Origin: an uncultured Desulfovibrio sp.
GTDB lineage: Bacteria > Desulfobacterota > Desulfovibrionia > Desulfovibrionales > Desulfovibrionaceae
Length of the DNA stretch: 46,838 nucleotides
Direction: 5' to 3'
Assembly (NCBI RefSeq): GCF_949282365.1
Contig: NZ_CASDOY010000012.1
Span: forward strand, 1 to 46,838
Shown: positions 11,945 to 19,348 of the stretch, piece after piece
How the letters are laid out: every line of letters starts with the position of its first letter
How positions within the stretch are numbered: the stretch's first letter is position 1
The notes under the pieces: generated by a model
The model's database searches: none
Told to the model about the DNA's origin: nothing
The model's input: only the letters and a program-made list of their open reading frames with translations
Translations under genes and position numbers: made by a program

Positions 11945-13141
11945 CTATGCCCCTTCTCCGGCCCGCAGGCTGTCCAGGTAGTCCGCCCACTCCTGCATCA
12001 TGCGGCGGCGCTCCTCCACATACTGGGCGCGGTTGTAGGCATCCCGCACGCTGTTCTTTTCGGCATGGGCAAGCTGGGCCTCGATCACGTCAGGACGGTA
12101 GCCCATCTCGTTCAGCCGGGTAGAAGCCATGCTGCGGAAGCCGTGGACGGTCATTTCATCCCGGCCATAGCCCAGACGGCGCAGGGCATTGAGCAGACCA
12201 ACATCCGATATGCAGCGCGTGGCGGAAGCCGTACCGGGGAAGACAAGCTCCCTGTTGCCGGTGATGGCGTGCAGGGCGCGGAACATCTTCACCACCTGCC
12301 GGGCAAGCGGGACAAGGTGGGGCCGCCGCATCTTCATGCGTTCGGCAGGTATCAGCCATTCCGCCTTGTCCAGGTCGATTTCCGCCCAGGTGGCCCGCCG
12401 CAGCTCGCTGGAGCGGACAAAGACATACGGCATGATCTTCAAGGCAAAGGAGACGGACACGTCCCCCGGATAGTCGTCTATGGCCCGGAGCAGAGCGCCG
12501 ATATCCTGCGGCTCGGTGATGGCGGCATGGTGGCGCACCGGCTTTGTGGTCAGGGCTTCGGTCAGGTGGCTTGCCGGATCGGCGACGATCATCCCGGCAA
12601 GGCGTGCGTAGCGCGTCACCTGTCCGCATATCTGGGCAAGGCGGCGGGCTGTCTCCAGGTGGCCTTGCCGCTCCACCTTGCTTAGCACAGCCAGAAAGTC
12701 CGGCGCCCCCAGTTCGGCAATGGGTCTGCTGCCAAGATCAGGAAAGGCCAGGGTCTCCAGCCGCCGGATGATCTGCCGGGCATGGTTGGGCGTCCAGCCC
12801 GCCAGCTTCTTCTTGTGCCATTCCCGCGCCACCACTTCAAAGGTAAGGCTCCTGGCGATGGCTTCCGCCTTGGCGGCCTTGCGTGCGGCGCAAGGGTCCA
12901 CGCCGCGGGCGATCATTTCCTTTGCCGTGACCGCCCGGGCCCGCGCCTCCTTGAGGGAAACGGCAGGATAGGTGCCGATGGCAAAGAGACGTTCCTTCCC
13001 CTCAAAGCGGTACTTGAGGCGCCAGAGCTTGCCGCCGCCTGGGTTGACCAGCACATACAGCCCGTCACCATCCGCCACCTTGTAGGGTTTTTCCCTGGGC
13101 TTCGCCGTCCTCACAGCGGTATCCGTCAGTTTCTTGGCCAT
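11945..13141 (-). CDS. int: tyrosine integrase (P4 family)
   Basis: 398 residues. The N-terminal DUF4102-type arm-binding domain (1-95) includes D-G-L-Y-V-L-V and an I-G-T-Y-P-A-V-S-L segment. A core-binding SAM-like domain (~100-190) follows, then a catalytic domain with R243, K269 (probable), H333-G-F-R336, H359 and Y374. It inserts the island into the 3' end of the adjacent tRNA-Ser gene. ATG 13141 has AGGAGTA, and one GTACCCCC arm site overlaps the ribosome binding region, so the integrase may repress itself. Confidence 0.95.
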   Translation of the reverse strand: MAKKLTDTAVRTAKPREKPYKVADGDGLYVLVNPGGGKLWRLKYRFEGKERLFAIGTYPAVSLKEARARAVTAKEMIARGVDPCAARKAAKAEAIARSLTFEVVAREWHKKKLAGWTPNHARQIIRRLETLAFPDLGSRPIAELGAPDFLAVLSKVERQGHLETARRLAQICGQVTRYARLAGMIVADPASHLTEALTTKPVRHHAAITEPQDIGALLRAIDDYPGDVSVSFALKIMPYVFVRSSELRRATWAEIDLDKAEWLIPAERMKMRRPHLVPLARQVVKMFRALHAITGNRELVFPGTASATRCISDVGLLNALRRLGYGRDEMTVHGFRSMASTRLNEMGYRPDVIEAQLAHAEKNSVRDAYNRAQYVEERRRMMQEWADYLDSLRAGEGA

Positions 13142-13142
13142 T

Positions 13143-13202
13143 GGGGGTACTCCTGACTTTCAAAGGGGTATGTTTTTCTCAGTACCCCACAAAAGTACCC
13201 CC
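13143..13202. promoter_or_regulatory. integrase arm-type sites, right
   Basis: GTACCCC direct copies at 13182-13188 and 13195-13202, 13 bases apart, and one inverted copy at 13143-13150 overlapping the integrase leader. They match the sites at 2514-2533. Confidence 0.6.
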
Positions 13203-13258
13203 ATATTTCGCGGCTGTCTATGAACCTTGGCGGATTTCAACGAACCTCAAAAACGAAG

Positions 13259-13333
13259 AAAGCCCGCTCAGCTCAAGGCTTTGCGGACTTCTACGAACTT
13301 TGGTGGACTCTGGTTTGGCGGAGGGGGAGGGAT
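13259..13333. repeat. attachment-site repeat, right copy (75 bp)
   Basis: Identical to 2380-2454. Bases 13316-13333 are the 3' end of the tRNA-Ser gene, so the island keeps the tRNA intact. Confidence 0.92.
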
Positions 13334-13405
13334 TTGAACCCCCGGAAGGCGTGGACCTTCAGCGGTTTTCAAGACCGCCGCAATCAACCACTCTGCCACC
13401 CCTCC
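13316..13405 (-). tRNA. tRNA-Ser(UGA)
   Basis: A 90-base cloverleaf on the minus strand. The acceptor GGAGGGG (13399-13405) pairs with 13320-13326, the anticodon TGA lies at 13369-13371 in a CTTGAAA loop, there is a long class II variable arm as in serine tRNAs, and CCA is encoded (13316-13318). It is the island's integration target. Confidence 0.96.
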
Positions 13406-13520
13406 GTCCGGGGCAGGTCGCGTTCCATGCCGCGCGGCCACGCTGGCCGGGGCATGCGCTTCGTCTGCCTGTCTGCCGCCGGGGCCTGCCTTGCGGCTGT
13501 CCGCCCGAAACGGCCAGTGC

Positions 13521-13549
13521 AGCATAGCAGGTTTGTGTCCGAAGCGCAA
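13521..13549 (-). promoter_or_regulatory. promoter of tRNA-Ser
   Basis: TTGCGC (13544-13549) and TATGCT (13521-13526) on the minus strand with a 17-base spacer, 116 bases upstream of the tRNA 5' end. Confidence 0.5.
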
Positions 13550-13574
13550 AGGGGGCGGCGGCAGCCCGCGGGCA

Positions 13575-13608
13575 CAAAAAAAGCGGCGCCCCCCAGGGGG
13601 AACGCCGC
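13575..13608 (-). terminator. intrinsic terminator after HU
   Basis: GCGGCG...CGCCGC stem with a GC-rich interior, followed on the minus strand by seven or more T. Confidence 0.85.
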
Positions 13609-13627
13609 CGCATCGCTGAGCGAAATC

Positions 13628-13903
13628 TTACTTGATGGCGTCCTTCAGGCCCTTGCCGGGGGTGAACTTGGCAACCTTGCTGGCGGGGATGGTGATCTCC
13701 TTGCCGGTGCGGGGATTGCGGCCCTTGCGGGCGGCGCGTTCCACGACCTTGAAGCTGCCGAAACCGGTGAAGGTCACGGATTCGCCGGAAGCGAGGGCTT
13801 CCCGCAGGGCAGCCACAACGGCGTCGAGGGCTTCTTCGGCCTTGGCCTTGGTGGGCAGGCCGGCCTTGGCATGGATCTTTTCAACAAGCTCAGCTTTGGT
13901 CAT
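13628..13903 (-). CDS. hup: HU family nucleoid protein
   Basis: 91 residues, the usual HU length. The start M-T-K-A-E-L-V-E-K-I, the F-G-S-F-K-V strand and the R-N-P-R-T-G-K-E-I arm motif with I-P-A-S are all present. HU bends DNA and compacts the nucleoid as a dimer. ATG 13903 has GGAGTG upstream. A single-gene unit with its own promoter (13959-13988) and terminator. Confidence 0.95.
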   Translation of the reverse strand: MTKAELVEKIHAKAGLPTKAKAEEALDAVVAALREALASGESVTFTGFGSFKVVERAARKGRNPRTGKEITIPASKVAKFTPGKGLKDAIK

Positions 13904-13958
13904 AGGTACACTCCAAAAAAAGAGTTTCGGGTTTCAAGTATGTAGGCCAGACAGGGCT

Positions 13959-13988
13959 TGCATACGTTATGGCCTTGGCCCGTGTCAA
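13959..13988 (-). promoter_or_regulatory. promoter of the HU gene
   Basis: TTGACA (13983-13988) and TATGCA (13959-13964) on the minus strand with an 18-base spacer. Confidence 0.6.
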
Positions 13989-13989
13989 T

Positions 13990-14023
13990 GAAAAATGCCC
14001 GGATATCAAAGTTTTCCGGGCAT
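13990..14023 (-). terminator. intrinsic terminator after murI
   Basis: On the minus strand ATGCCCGGA (14023-14015) pairs with TCCGGGCAT (14003-13995), followed by TTTTC. It separates murI from the HU promoter. Confidence 0.8.
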
Positions 14024-14111
14024 GGATCGTCTCTTTTTGCACAAGGGCGGTCCGGGAAGGGCGCGTCGGGCAGGCGGGCGGCCCGTCACGGCGTCCCGTG
14101 GCGGCCGCAGC

Positions 14112-14942
14112 TCAGGATAGGTCCACCAGACTGACCTCGGCGCTCTTGAGGGGATGCCCCAGAAAAAGGCTGCCGGTGCGGATGAAGCGCAGTACGTTGT
14201 CCGTGGTCATGAAGCGGCAGGAGACGGGGCCGCCGTCCTGCCGCAGCAGGTCCAGCTCCCGCAGGCGGGCTTCCACCGCCACCGCGGCGGTCTCGGCGGA
14301 GTCCACGATGCGCACATCCCCGCCCACCACACGGCGCAGGGTCTCCCGGAAGAGGGGGAAATGCGTGCAGCCCAGCACCAGGGTGTCCGGCCGGTCGGGC
14401 CGGTCCGGGGCGAAAAGGTCGCCCAGATAGCGGCCGGCGATGCCTTCGACGATGGGGCCGTCCATCCAGCCCTCCTCGGCCAGGGGCACGAAGAGGGTGC
14501 AGGCCCGGCCTTGGACGCGGGCCTCGGGGCAGAGGGAGGCGATGGCCTGCTGGTAGGCGCCGCCGGCGATGGTGGCCTCGGTGGCGATGACCACGATGCG
14601 CTTGTTGCGGCTGGCGGCCACGGCGGCCTCGGCCCCGGGGCGGACCACACCGAGCACGGGCAGGGGCGCGAAATGCTCGCGCAGCTCCGGCAGGGCGGCG
14701 GAGGTGGCGGTATTGCAGGCCACCACCAGCATCTTGACGCCCTCGTCCACCAGTCGGCCCGCGGCCTTGAGGGTGTAGCGGATGATGGTGTCGCGGCTCT
14801 TGGTGCCGTAGGGCAGGCGGGCGGTGTCGCCCAGATAGAGCAGGTTCTCTCCGGGCAGGCGGCCGGAGATGGCTTTGAGCACGGTCAGGCCGCCCATGCC
14901 GGAATCAAAGATGCCGATGGGCAGGGAAGCTGGGGGATTCAT
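14112..14942 (-). CDS. murI: glutamate racemase
   Basis: 276 residues. The Asp/Glu racemase fold is recognisable: F-D-S-G-M-G-G-L-T at 12-20, first catalytic Cys in A-C-N-T-A-T (C76), second in G-C-T-H-F-P (C192). It converts L- to D-glutamate for peptidoglycan in the cytoplasm. ATG 14942 has GAGGAAGA upstream. The same frame stays open far upstream into the next gene, but no start there is better. It stands between the TauE-type gene and a terminator. Confidence 0.95.
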   Translation of the reverse strand: MNPPASLPIGIFDSGMGGLTVLKAISGRLPGENLLYLGDTARLPYGTKSRDTIIRYTLKAAGRLVDEGVKMLVVACNTATSAALPELREHFAPLPVLGVVRPGAEAAVAASRNKRIVVIATEATIAGGAYQQAIASLCPEARVQGRACTLFVPLAEEGWMDGPIVEGIAGRYLGDLFAPDRPDRPDTLVLGCTHFPLFRETLRRVVGGDVRIVDSAETAAVAVEARLRELDLLRQDGGPVSCRFMTTDNVLRFIRTGSLFLGHPLKSAEVSLVDLS

Positions 14943-15091
14943 GGTCTTCCTCTGGGTGGGGGGCAGGCTGGGGTCCCCCGGGCTGGTGCGTTGGCAAAGG
15001 CAGGAGGGGGCCACAGTCCCTCCCGCGGGCATGGCGGGCCGGGAGAGCGCCCCGGCCGGAGCCCGCGCCGGCCCCTGACGGCGGCTGGCGC

Positions 15092-15970
15092 CTAGAGAGC
15101 TTGGCCCAGATAGCGCAGTGCTGTAAAGAGCAAAATGAGCGCCAGTCCCCACTTGATGCGGCGGGCGGGCACGAAGCGCTGGCAGCGGGCCCCCAGATAG
15201 CTGCCCGCCAGCCCGCCCAGACCCAGCAGCAGGCCCAGCACGGGATCGGCGCCGATGCCGTCCAGGGAGGTGAACAGGCCCAGGAAGCCGTAGCCCAGCA
15301 CACCGGCCAGGGAAGCCATGAAGGTGCCCAGCAGCAGGGCCCCGGCGATGGCATGCACGGGCAGGCCGAAGATGCTGACCAGGAAGGGGGAGAGGATGGC
15401 GCCGCCGCCGATGCCGTAGATGCCGCCGGCCAGACCGATGCCCAGGCTCAGGGCCGCCAGGCGCGGGCAGCTGATGTCGTAGCGCTGTTCGCCGAAGCTG
15501 AAGACCAGACGGGAGCGGTCCCAGCGGCTGACCAGGACCCTGCCCATATGGCCGCCCTTGCGGGCGGGGGCGGAGGGCGCGCGCAGGTCGCGCAGCATGC
15601 GCCAGAAGATCCAGAGCAGCAGGCAGCCGGCAAAGACCTTGAAGCGGATGGGGTCCGGCAGCCAGTAGACGCGCACCAGCGAGCCCAGCACGATGCCGGG
15701 CAGGGTGCCCACGGCCACGGTCAGGGCCAGGGGCCAGAGCAGGCGGCCTTCGCGGGCGTAGCGCAGGATGCCGCCGGGGCAGGCCAGCACGTTGAAAAGA
15801 TGGTTGGTGGCGCTGACGCCGGGGCTTGTGTAGCCCAGGAAGCTCATCTGGAAGGGCAGGAGCAGGAAGGCGCCGGACAGGCCGCCCATGGACGTGACGA
15901 AGGAGATGCCCATGGCCGCCAGCACGGGCAGCAGGGGGTGACATTCGATACCGGAAACGGGGAAGTACAT
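15092..15970 (-). CDS. TauE/SafE-type membrane exporter
   Basis: 292 residues with about eight hydrophobic segments arranged in two halves. Each half starts with the Gly-rich TauE signature (M-G-G-L-S-G-A-F and Y-G-I-G-G-G-A-I-L-S-P-F). A basic cytoplasmic loop lies between the halves at about 130-165. The family exports sulfite or organosulfonates, or takes part in sulfur-compound transport; the substrate cannot be read here. ATG 15970 has an excellent GGAGGTGG; an in-frame ATG at 16036 lies in the AT-rich promoter region and is less likely. Confidence 0.88.
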   Translation of the reverse strand: MYFPVSGIECHPLLPVLAAMGISFVTSMGGLSGAFLLLPFQMSFLGYTSPGVSATNHLFNVLACPGGILRYAREGRLLWPLALTVAVGTLPGIVLGSLVRVYWLPDPIRFKVFAGCLLLWIFWRMLRDLRAPSAPARKGGHMGRVLVSRWDRSRLVFSFGEQRYDISCPRLAALSLGIGLAGGIYGIGGGAILSPFLVSIFGLPVHAIAGALLLGTFMASLAGVLGYGFLGLFTSLDGIGADPVLGLLLGLGGLAGSYLGARCQRFVPARRIKWGLALILLFTALRYLGQAL

Positions 15971-16086
15971 GGACCACCTCCGTGGGTTGTGCGACGGGGT
16001 GAAACCACAGTAAACCGATATGGATATGTTTGTCACGTTTTATTTTTTTGCTAATATGCAGGGAATGTTAATGAAAAAATAAAATA

Positions 16087-16118
16087 AACGTGATTTTACG
16101 GCTAATTTGAATCACGTT
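16087..16118. promoter_or_regulatory. inverted repeat in the TauE/hisH divergent region
   Basis: Perfect 9-bp arms AACGTGATT (16087-16095) and AATCACGTT (16110-16118), with a further TCACGTT at about 16033-16039. The surrounding 16010-16140 stretch is unusually AT-rich for this window. A regulator binding site is likely. From 16141 to 16401 I see no gene. Confidence 0.45.
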
Positions 16119-16401
16119 CTCACAAAAAATAGTGATGAATTTGGCCTGGGAGCGGCCTGAAGCCGCAGATGGCCCGGGCCGGCCCCGTTCACGCTGCCCG
16201 CAGCGTTTTTCCTGCGGCGGGATGGTCGGTGCCCGGGTGCCCGGTCATGCATCGGCGCTGCCGGAACAGGGGGCGGATGACAGCCGGGGCCCAACCGGGG
16301 CCATGCCGGGAGCGGACGGGCGGCGCGGGCCCGCATTGCCTGCGCCGGGCGAAAGGCGTATATTCATATCTTCCCGTCACCGTGCAGCAAAGGATCCTTT
16401 C

Positions 16402-17040
16402 ATGCTCGCCATTCTCGAATACAAAGCAGGCAACCAGACCAGCGTGCGCCGCGCGCTGGAGCATCTGGGCATCCCCTGCCATATCACAGCCGACCCTGCG
16501 GAACTGGAACAGGCCCAGGGCATCATCTTCCCCGGCGTGGGCGCCGCCGGGCAGGCCATGGAGGCCCTGGCCTCCGCCGGTCTGGACAGCGCCCTGCGCC
16601 GCGCCGTGGACCAGGGCCAGCCCCTGCTGGGCATCTGCCTGGGCTGCCAGATCCTGCTGGAATACAGCGAGGAGAACGACATGCGCACCCTGGGTATCGT
16701 GCCCGGCCGCTGCGTGCGCTTCCCCGACCACATGAAGGAAGAGGACGGCAGCCCCGCGCCGGTGCCGCACATGGGCTGGAACAGCCTGGAGATCGTGCGC
16801 CCGGGCCGCCTGCTGCGTGGCCTCGAAGCCGGTGCGGAATTCTACTTCGTGCACAGTTACTATGTGGAGCCCGCGCCCGAGCTGGTCATGGCCACCACGG
16901 TCTACGGCCGGGAATTCTGCTCCGTCTACGGCCGCGACGGCCTCTGGGCCGTGCAGTGCCATCTGGAAAAGAGCGGCCGCCCCGGCCTGACCGTCCTGCG
17001 CAATTTCTACGAGTACTGCAACGAGGTGCGCCATGCTTAG
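16402..17040 (+). CDS. hisH: imidazole glycerol phosphate synthase, glutaminase subunit
   Basis: 212 residues. A class I glutamine amidotransferase: nucleophile in G-I-C79-L-G-C, and H187 and E189 in Q-C-H-L-E complete the triad. It releases ammonia from glutamine and passes it to HisF in histidine biosynthesis. The N-terminus reads E-Y-K-A-G-N-Q, a variant of the usual D-Y-G-x-G-N. ATG 16402 has AAAGGA upstream; in-frame starts to 16132 lie in non-conserved sequence. It overlaps hisF by 8 bases. Confidence 0.93.
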   Translation: MLAILEYKAGNQTSVRRALEHLGIPCHITADPAELEQAQGIIFPGVGAAGQAMEALASAGLDSALRRAVDQGQPLLGICLGCQILLEYSEENDMRTLGIVPGRCVRFPDHMKEEDGSPAPVPHMGWNSLEIVRPGRLLRGLEAGAEFYFVHSYYVEPAPELVMATTVYGREFCSVYGRDGLWAVQCHLEKSGRPGLTVLRNFYEYCNEVRHA

Positions 17041-17812
17041 CAAACGAGTCATCCCCTGCCTGGATGTGCGTGCGGGCCGTCTGACCAAGGGCATCAAGTT
17101 CCAGGGCAACGTGGATATCGGCGACCCCGTGGAGAGCGCCCGCCGCTACTATGAGGAAGGCGCGGACGAGATCGTCTTCTACGACATCACGGCCTCGGCC
17201 GAGGAACGCGGCATCTTCCTGGATGTGGTGGAGCGCGTGGCCTCGCAGATCTTCATCCCCTTCAGCGTGGGCGGCGGCATCTCCTCCGTGGCCGACATGC
17301 GCGCCGTACTCAATGCCGGAGCCGAAAAGGTCTCGGTCAATTCCGCGGCCGTGCGCAATCCCGATCTGGTGGCCGACGGCGCGGCGGCCTTCGGCTCGCA
17401 GGCCATCGTGGTGGGCATGGACGTGCTGCGCGTGCCCGTGAGCGAGGGCATCCCCTCCGGCTACGAGATCGTCATCCAGGGCGGCCGCCGGCGCATGGGC
17501 ATCGACGCCATCGAATGGGCGCGCACCTGCCAGCAGCTGGGCGCGGGCGAGCTCTGCGTCAATTCCATCGACGCCGACGGCACCCGCGACGGCTACGAGC
17601 TGACCCTGACCCGGGCCATCGTGGACGCCGTGAGCATCCCGGTCATCGCCTCCGGCGGCGCGGGCGCGCCCGAACACATGTACGACGCCGTGAGCAGGGG
17701 CGGCGCCTCGGCGGCGCTCATCGCCTCCATCGTCCATTACGGGCAGTACAGCATCCGTCAGTGCAAGGAAGTCATGGCCGCGAAGGGCGCCAAGGTCCGT
17801 CTGACGTGGTAG
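17033..17812 (+). CDS. hisF: imidazole glycerol phosphate synthase, cyclase subunit
   Basis: 259 residues, a TIM barrel of normal HisF length. C-L-D-V-R near residue 10 and V-G-M-D-V near 127 carry the two catalytic aspartates. Phosphate-binding loops are V-G-G-G-I and A-S-G-G-A-G. It makes imidazole glycerol phosphate and AICAR from PRFAR with ammonia from HisH. It overlaps hisH at the 5' end and the PP-loop gene by 7 bases at the 3' end, so the three are translated as one unit. Confidence 0.95.
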   Translation: MLSKRVIPCLDVRAGRLTKGIKFQGNVDIGDPVESARRYYEEGADEIVFYDITASAEERGIFLDVVERVASQIFIPFSVGGGISSVADMRAVLNAGAEKVSVNSAAVRNPDLVADGAAAFGSQAIVVGMDVLRVPVSEGIPSGYEIVIQGGRRRMGIDAIEWARTCQQLGAGELCVNSIDADGTRDGYELTLTRAIVDAVSIPVIASGGAGAPEHMYDAVSRGGASAALIASIVHYGQYSIRQCKEVMAAKGAKVRLTW

Positions 17813-18588
17813 GTCCCGAGGCCCGCTGGCAGGCCCTGCTGCCCGCGTTGCGGGGCTGGCCGCTGGCCGTGGCCTTTTCCGGCGGGCTGGACAGCCGTTT
17901 CCTCTGTTTCGCCCTGCGGCGCGCGGGCTGCGACGTGCTGGCCCTGCACGCCGCGGGGCCGCATGTGCCGCAGGGCGAGAGCGTGGCGGCGCGCCGCTGG
18001 GCCCGGACGCAGGGGCTGCCCCTGCTGGAAGTGCGGCACGATCCCCTTTCCCTGCCCGAAGTGGCGGCGAACAGCCGCGAGCGCTGCCATGCCTGCAAAC
18101 GGGCCCTCATGCGCCGTCTGCGCGAAGCCCTGGCCGTTGCGGGCGGCTGCCGCATCCTCTGCGACGGCAGCAATGCCGACGATCTGATCGCCTTCCGGCC
18201 CGGACAGCGCGCCGTGCGCGAGGCGGGGGTGCTCTCGCCCCTGGCCCTGGCCGGGCTCAATAAACAGGATCTGCGCCGCCTGGGCGCGGCCTGGGGCCTG
18301 GACGACCCGCAACAGGCCGCCCGGCCCTGCCTGCTGACCCGGCTGGCCTACGGCATGCATCCTGAACCGGCCCTGCTGGCCCGTCTGGCCGCTGCCGAAG
18401 CCGACCTGGCCGCCTTGCCCGGCTTGGGGGATTTCCGTCTGCGCCTGACGCCGGCGCCGCTCCTGCAGGCCGCCACCCTGCCCGCCGCCCTGTTGCCGCG
18501 GCTGCGGCAGGTGCTGGAGGCCCACGGCTTCGGCGGGGCCGGGATGGTGGAAGGGGCGGTCAGCGGCTTTTTTGACCGCCGGGGGTGA
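17806..18588 (+). CDS. larE: LarE-like PP-loop ATPase / sulfur transferase
   Basis: 260 residues from GTG 17806, which overlaps the hisF stop; other starts are less well placed. The PP-loop S-G-G-L-D-S (25-30), a C94-x-x-C97-K pair and P-C-L-L-T-R with C175 match the LarE layout, where the Cys near 176 is the sacrificial sulfur donor. LarE thiolates the pyridinium dithiocarboxylate precursor of the nickel-pincer nucleotide. larB and larC are not in the window, so the exact substrate is unproven. Other PP-loop sulfurtransferases are the alternative. Confidence 0.72.
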   Translation: MVGPEARWQALLPALRGWPLAVAFSGGLDSRFLCFALRRAGCDVLALHAAGPHVPQGESVAARRWARTQGLPLLEVRHDPLSLPEVAANSRERCHACKRALMRRLREALAVAGGCRILCDGSNADDLIAFRPGQRAVREAGVLSPLALAGLNKQDLRRLGAAWGLDDPQQAARPCLLTRLAYGMHPEPALLARLAAAEADLAALPGLGDFRLRLTPAPLLQAATLPAALLPRLRQVLEAHGFGGAGMVEGAVSGFFDRRG

Positions 18589-18792
18589 TGTTTTTTTGAG
18601 GGGGGATCCCTTCATCATTGCTGTCGATGCCCGTAATGTTCCTGCGTCGCCAACGGGCACGGCCTGCGGCCGCCATCCGGTCGCTGCTGGCGCGAGAGGC
18701 GGTCCCCCCCTCAAACGCCCCCTCCCCGGCGCGCTTTGATGAAAGGGGAGGTTTTTGGGTGGGGGGCGGCATTTTCCCCGGAAAAATACGAA

Positions 18793-18834
18793 ACGCGCCC
18801 GCGAGACAGCATTCTCGCGGGCGCGTCCTTTTTA
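18793..18834. terminator. strong bidirectional terminator
   Basis: A 14-bp perfect GC-rich stem (18793-18806 with 18813-18826) with a 6-base loop, then CCTTTTT on the plus strand and TTTCGTATTTTT on the minus strand. It lies between the converging LarE-like gene and the mltG block. The rest of 18589-19097 shows no gene. Confidence 0.8.
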
Positions 18835-19097
18835 CAGGGGCCATGTCCCATGGGCTGGGGCTTGCTTCCAACGGGAGAAAGCACTTGTGGCGGGTTTGGG
18901 CAGGGGATGCTCCGGTTTGGCATGCGCGACATGCAGAGAGCACGTCCCTAGGCTGCCGCCCGGGACTGCCCAGTTCCGGGCCTGTCGCAGAGGGGACGCC
19001 TTGGGGGGAGGATGGGGGGCTCAGGGGAGAGGAAGCTCTTTTGGGCGTTCGGCAAAAAGGGAGCCTTCCCGCAAGCGGCCTTTTCCTGACGGGGCCC

Positions 19098-19334
19098 TTA
19101 CCGTACCCGCAGGGCCTCGGCGATGATGGCCGCGTCCTGTTCGGGCCGGGCCTTGACGTTGAGCTCGGCGTTGCCGCCGTGGCAGGAGAAGCCCTCGGGG
19201 CCGTGTTCCACCACACCGGCGGAGATGACCTGCCCGTAGGGGAGCTGGTCGCGCATGTCGGCATGGTCCACGCGGCGGGGAAAGATAAAGGGCACGGGCT
19301 GGCCGGAAAAATCTTCCATGATCAAATACTTCAT
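19098..19334 (-). CDS. conserved hypothetical protein, 78 aa
   Basis: 78 residues, probably one alpha/beta domain: M-K-Y-L-I-M-E-D-F-S, P-F-I-F-P-R-R-V-D-H-A-D-M, a Gly-rich turn with a single C-H-G-G, and a C-terminal helix. The type occurs as a short conserved protein in sulfate reducers, with no known role. ATG 19334 has GGAAGG. It follows mltG by 14 bases and probably ends that transcript. Confidence 0.7.
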   Translation of the reverse strand: MKYLIMEDFSGQPVPFIFPRRVDHADMRDQLPYGQVISAGVVEHGPEGFSCHGGNAELNVKARPEQDAAIIAEALRVR

Positions 19335-19348
19335 GACGTGCCTTCCTG

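Larger units (their letters stand above)
2380..13333. mobile_element. integrated genomic island / P4-like satellite in tRNA-Ser
   Basis: The element is bounded by a perfect 75-bp direct repeat whose right copy contains the tRNA-Ser 3' end. It encodes a P4-family integrase next to the tRNA, an AlpA-like regulator, a TOPRIM-DUF927 primase-helicase and a toxin-antitoxin pair. Almost every gene runs on the minus strand with overlapping starts and stops. No capsid, tail, portal or terminase gene is visible. Known P4-like satellites have integrase, AlpA-like regulator and primase-helicase; assignment to that class is inference. The perfect repeats suggest recent integration. Confidence 0.88.

Noticed and set aside
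17033..18588. HisH2/HisF2/WbpG-type amidino-sugar genes instead of histidine genes
   Set aside because: HisF has the canonical catalytic and phosphate-binding motifs, and the third gene has LarE-type Cys motifs rather than the longer N-acetyl sugar amidotransferase layout.
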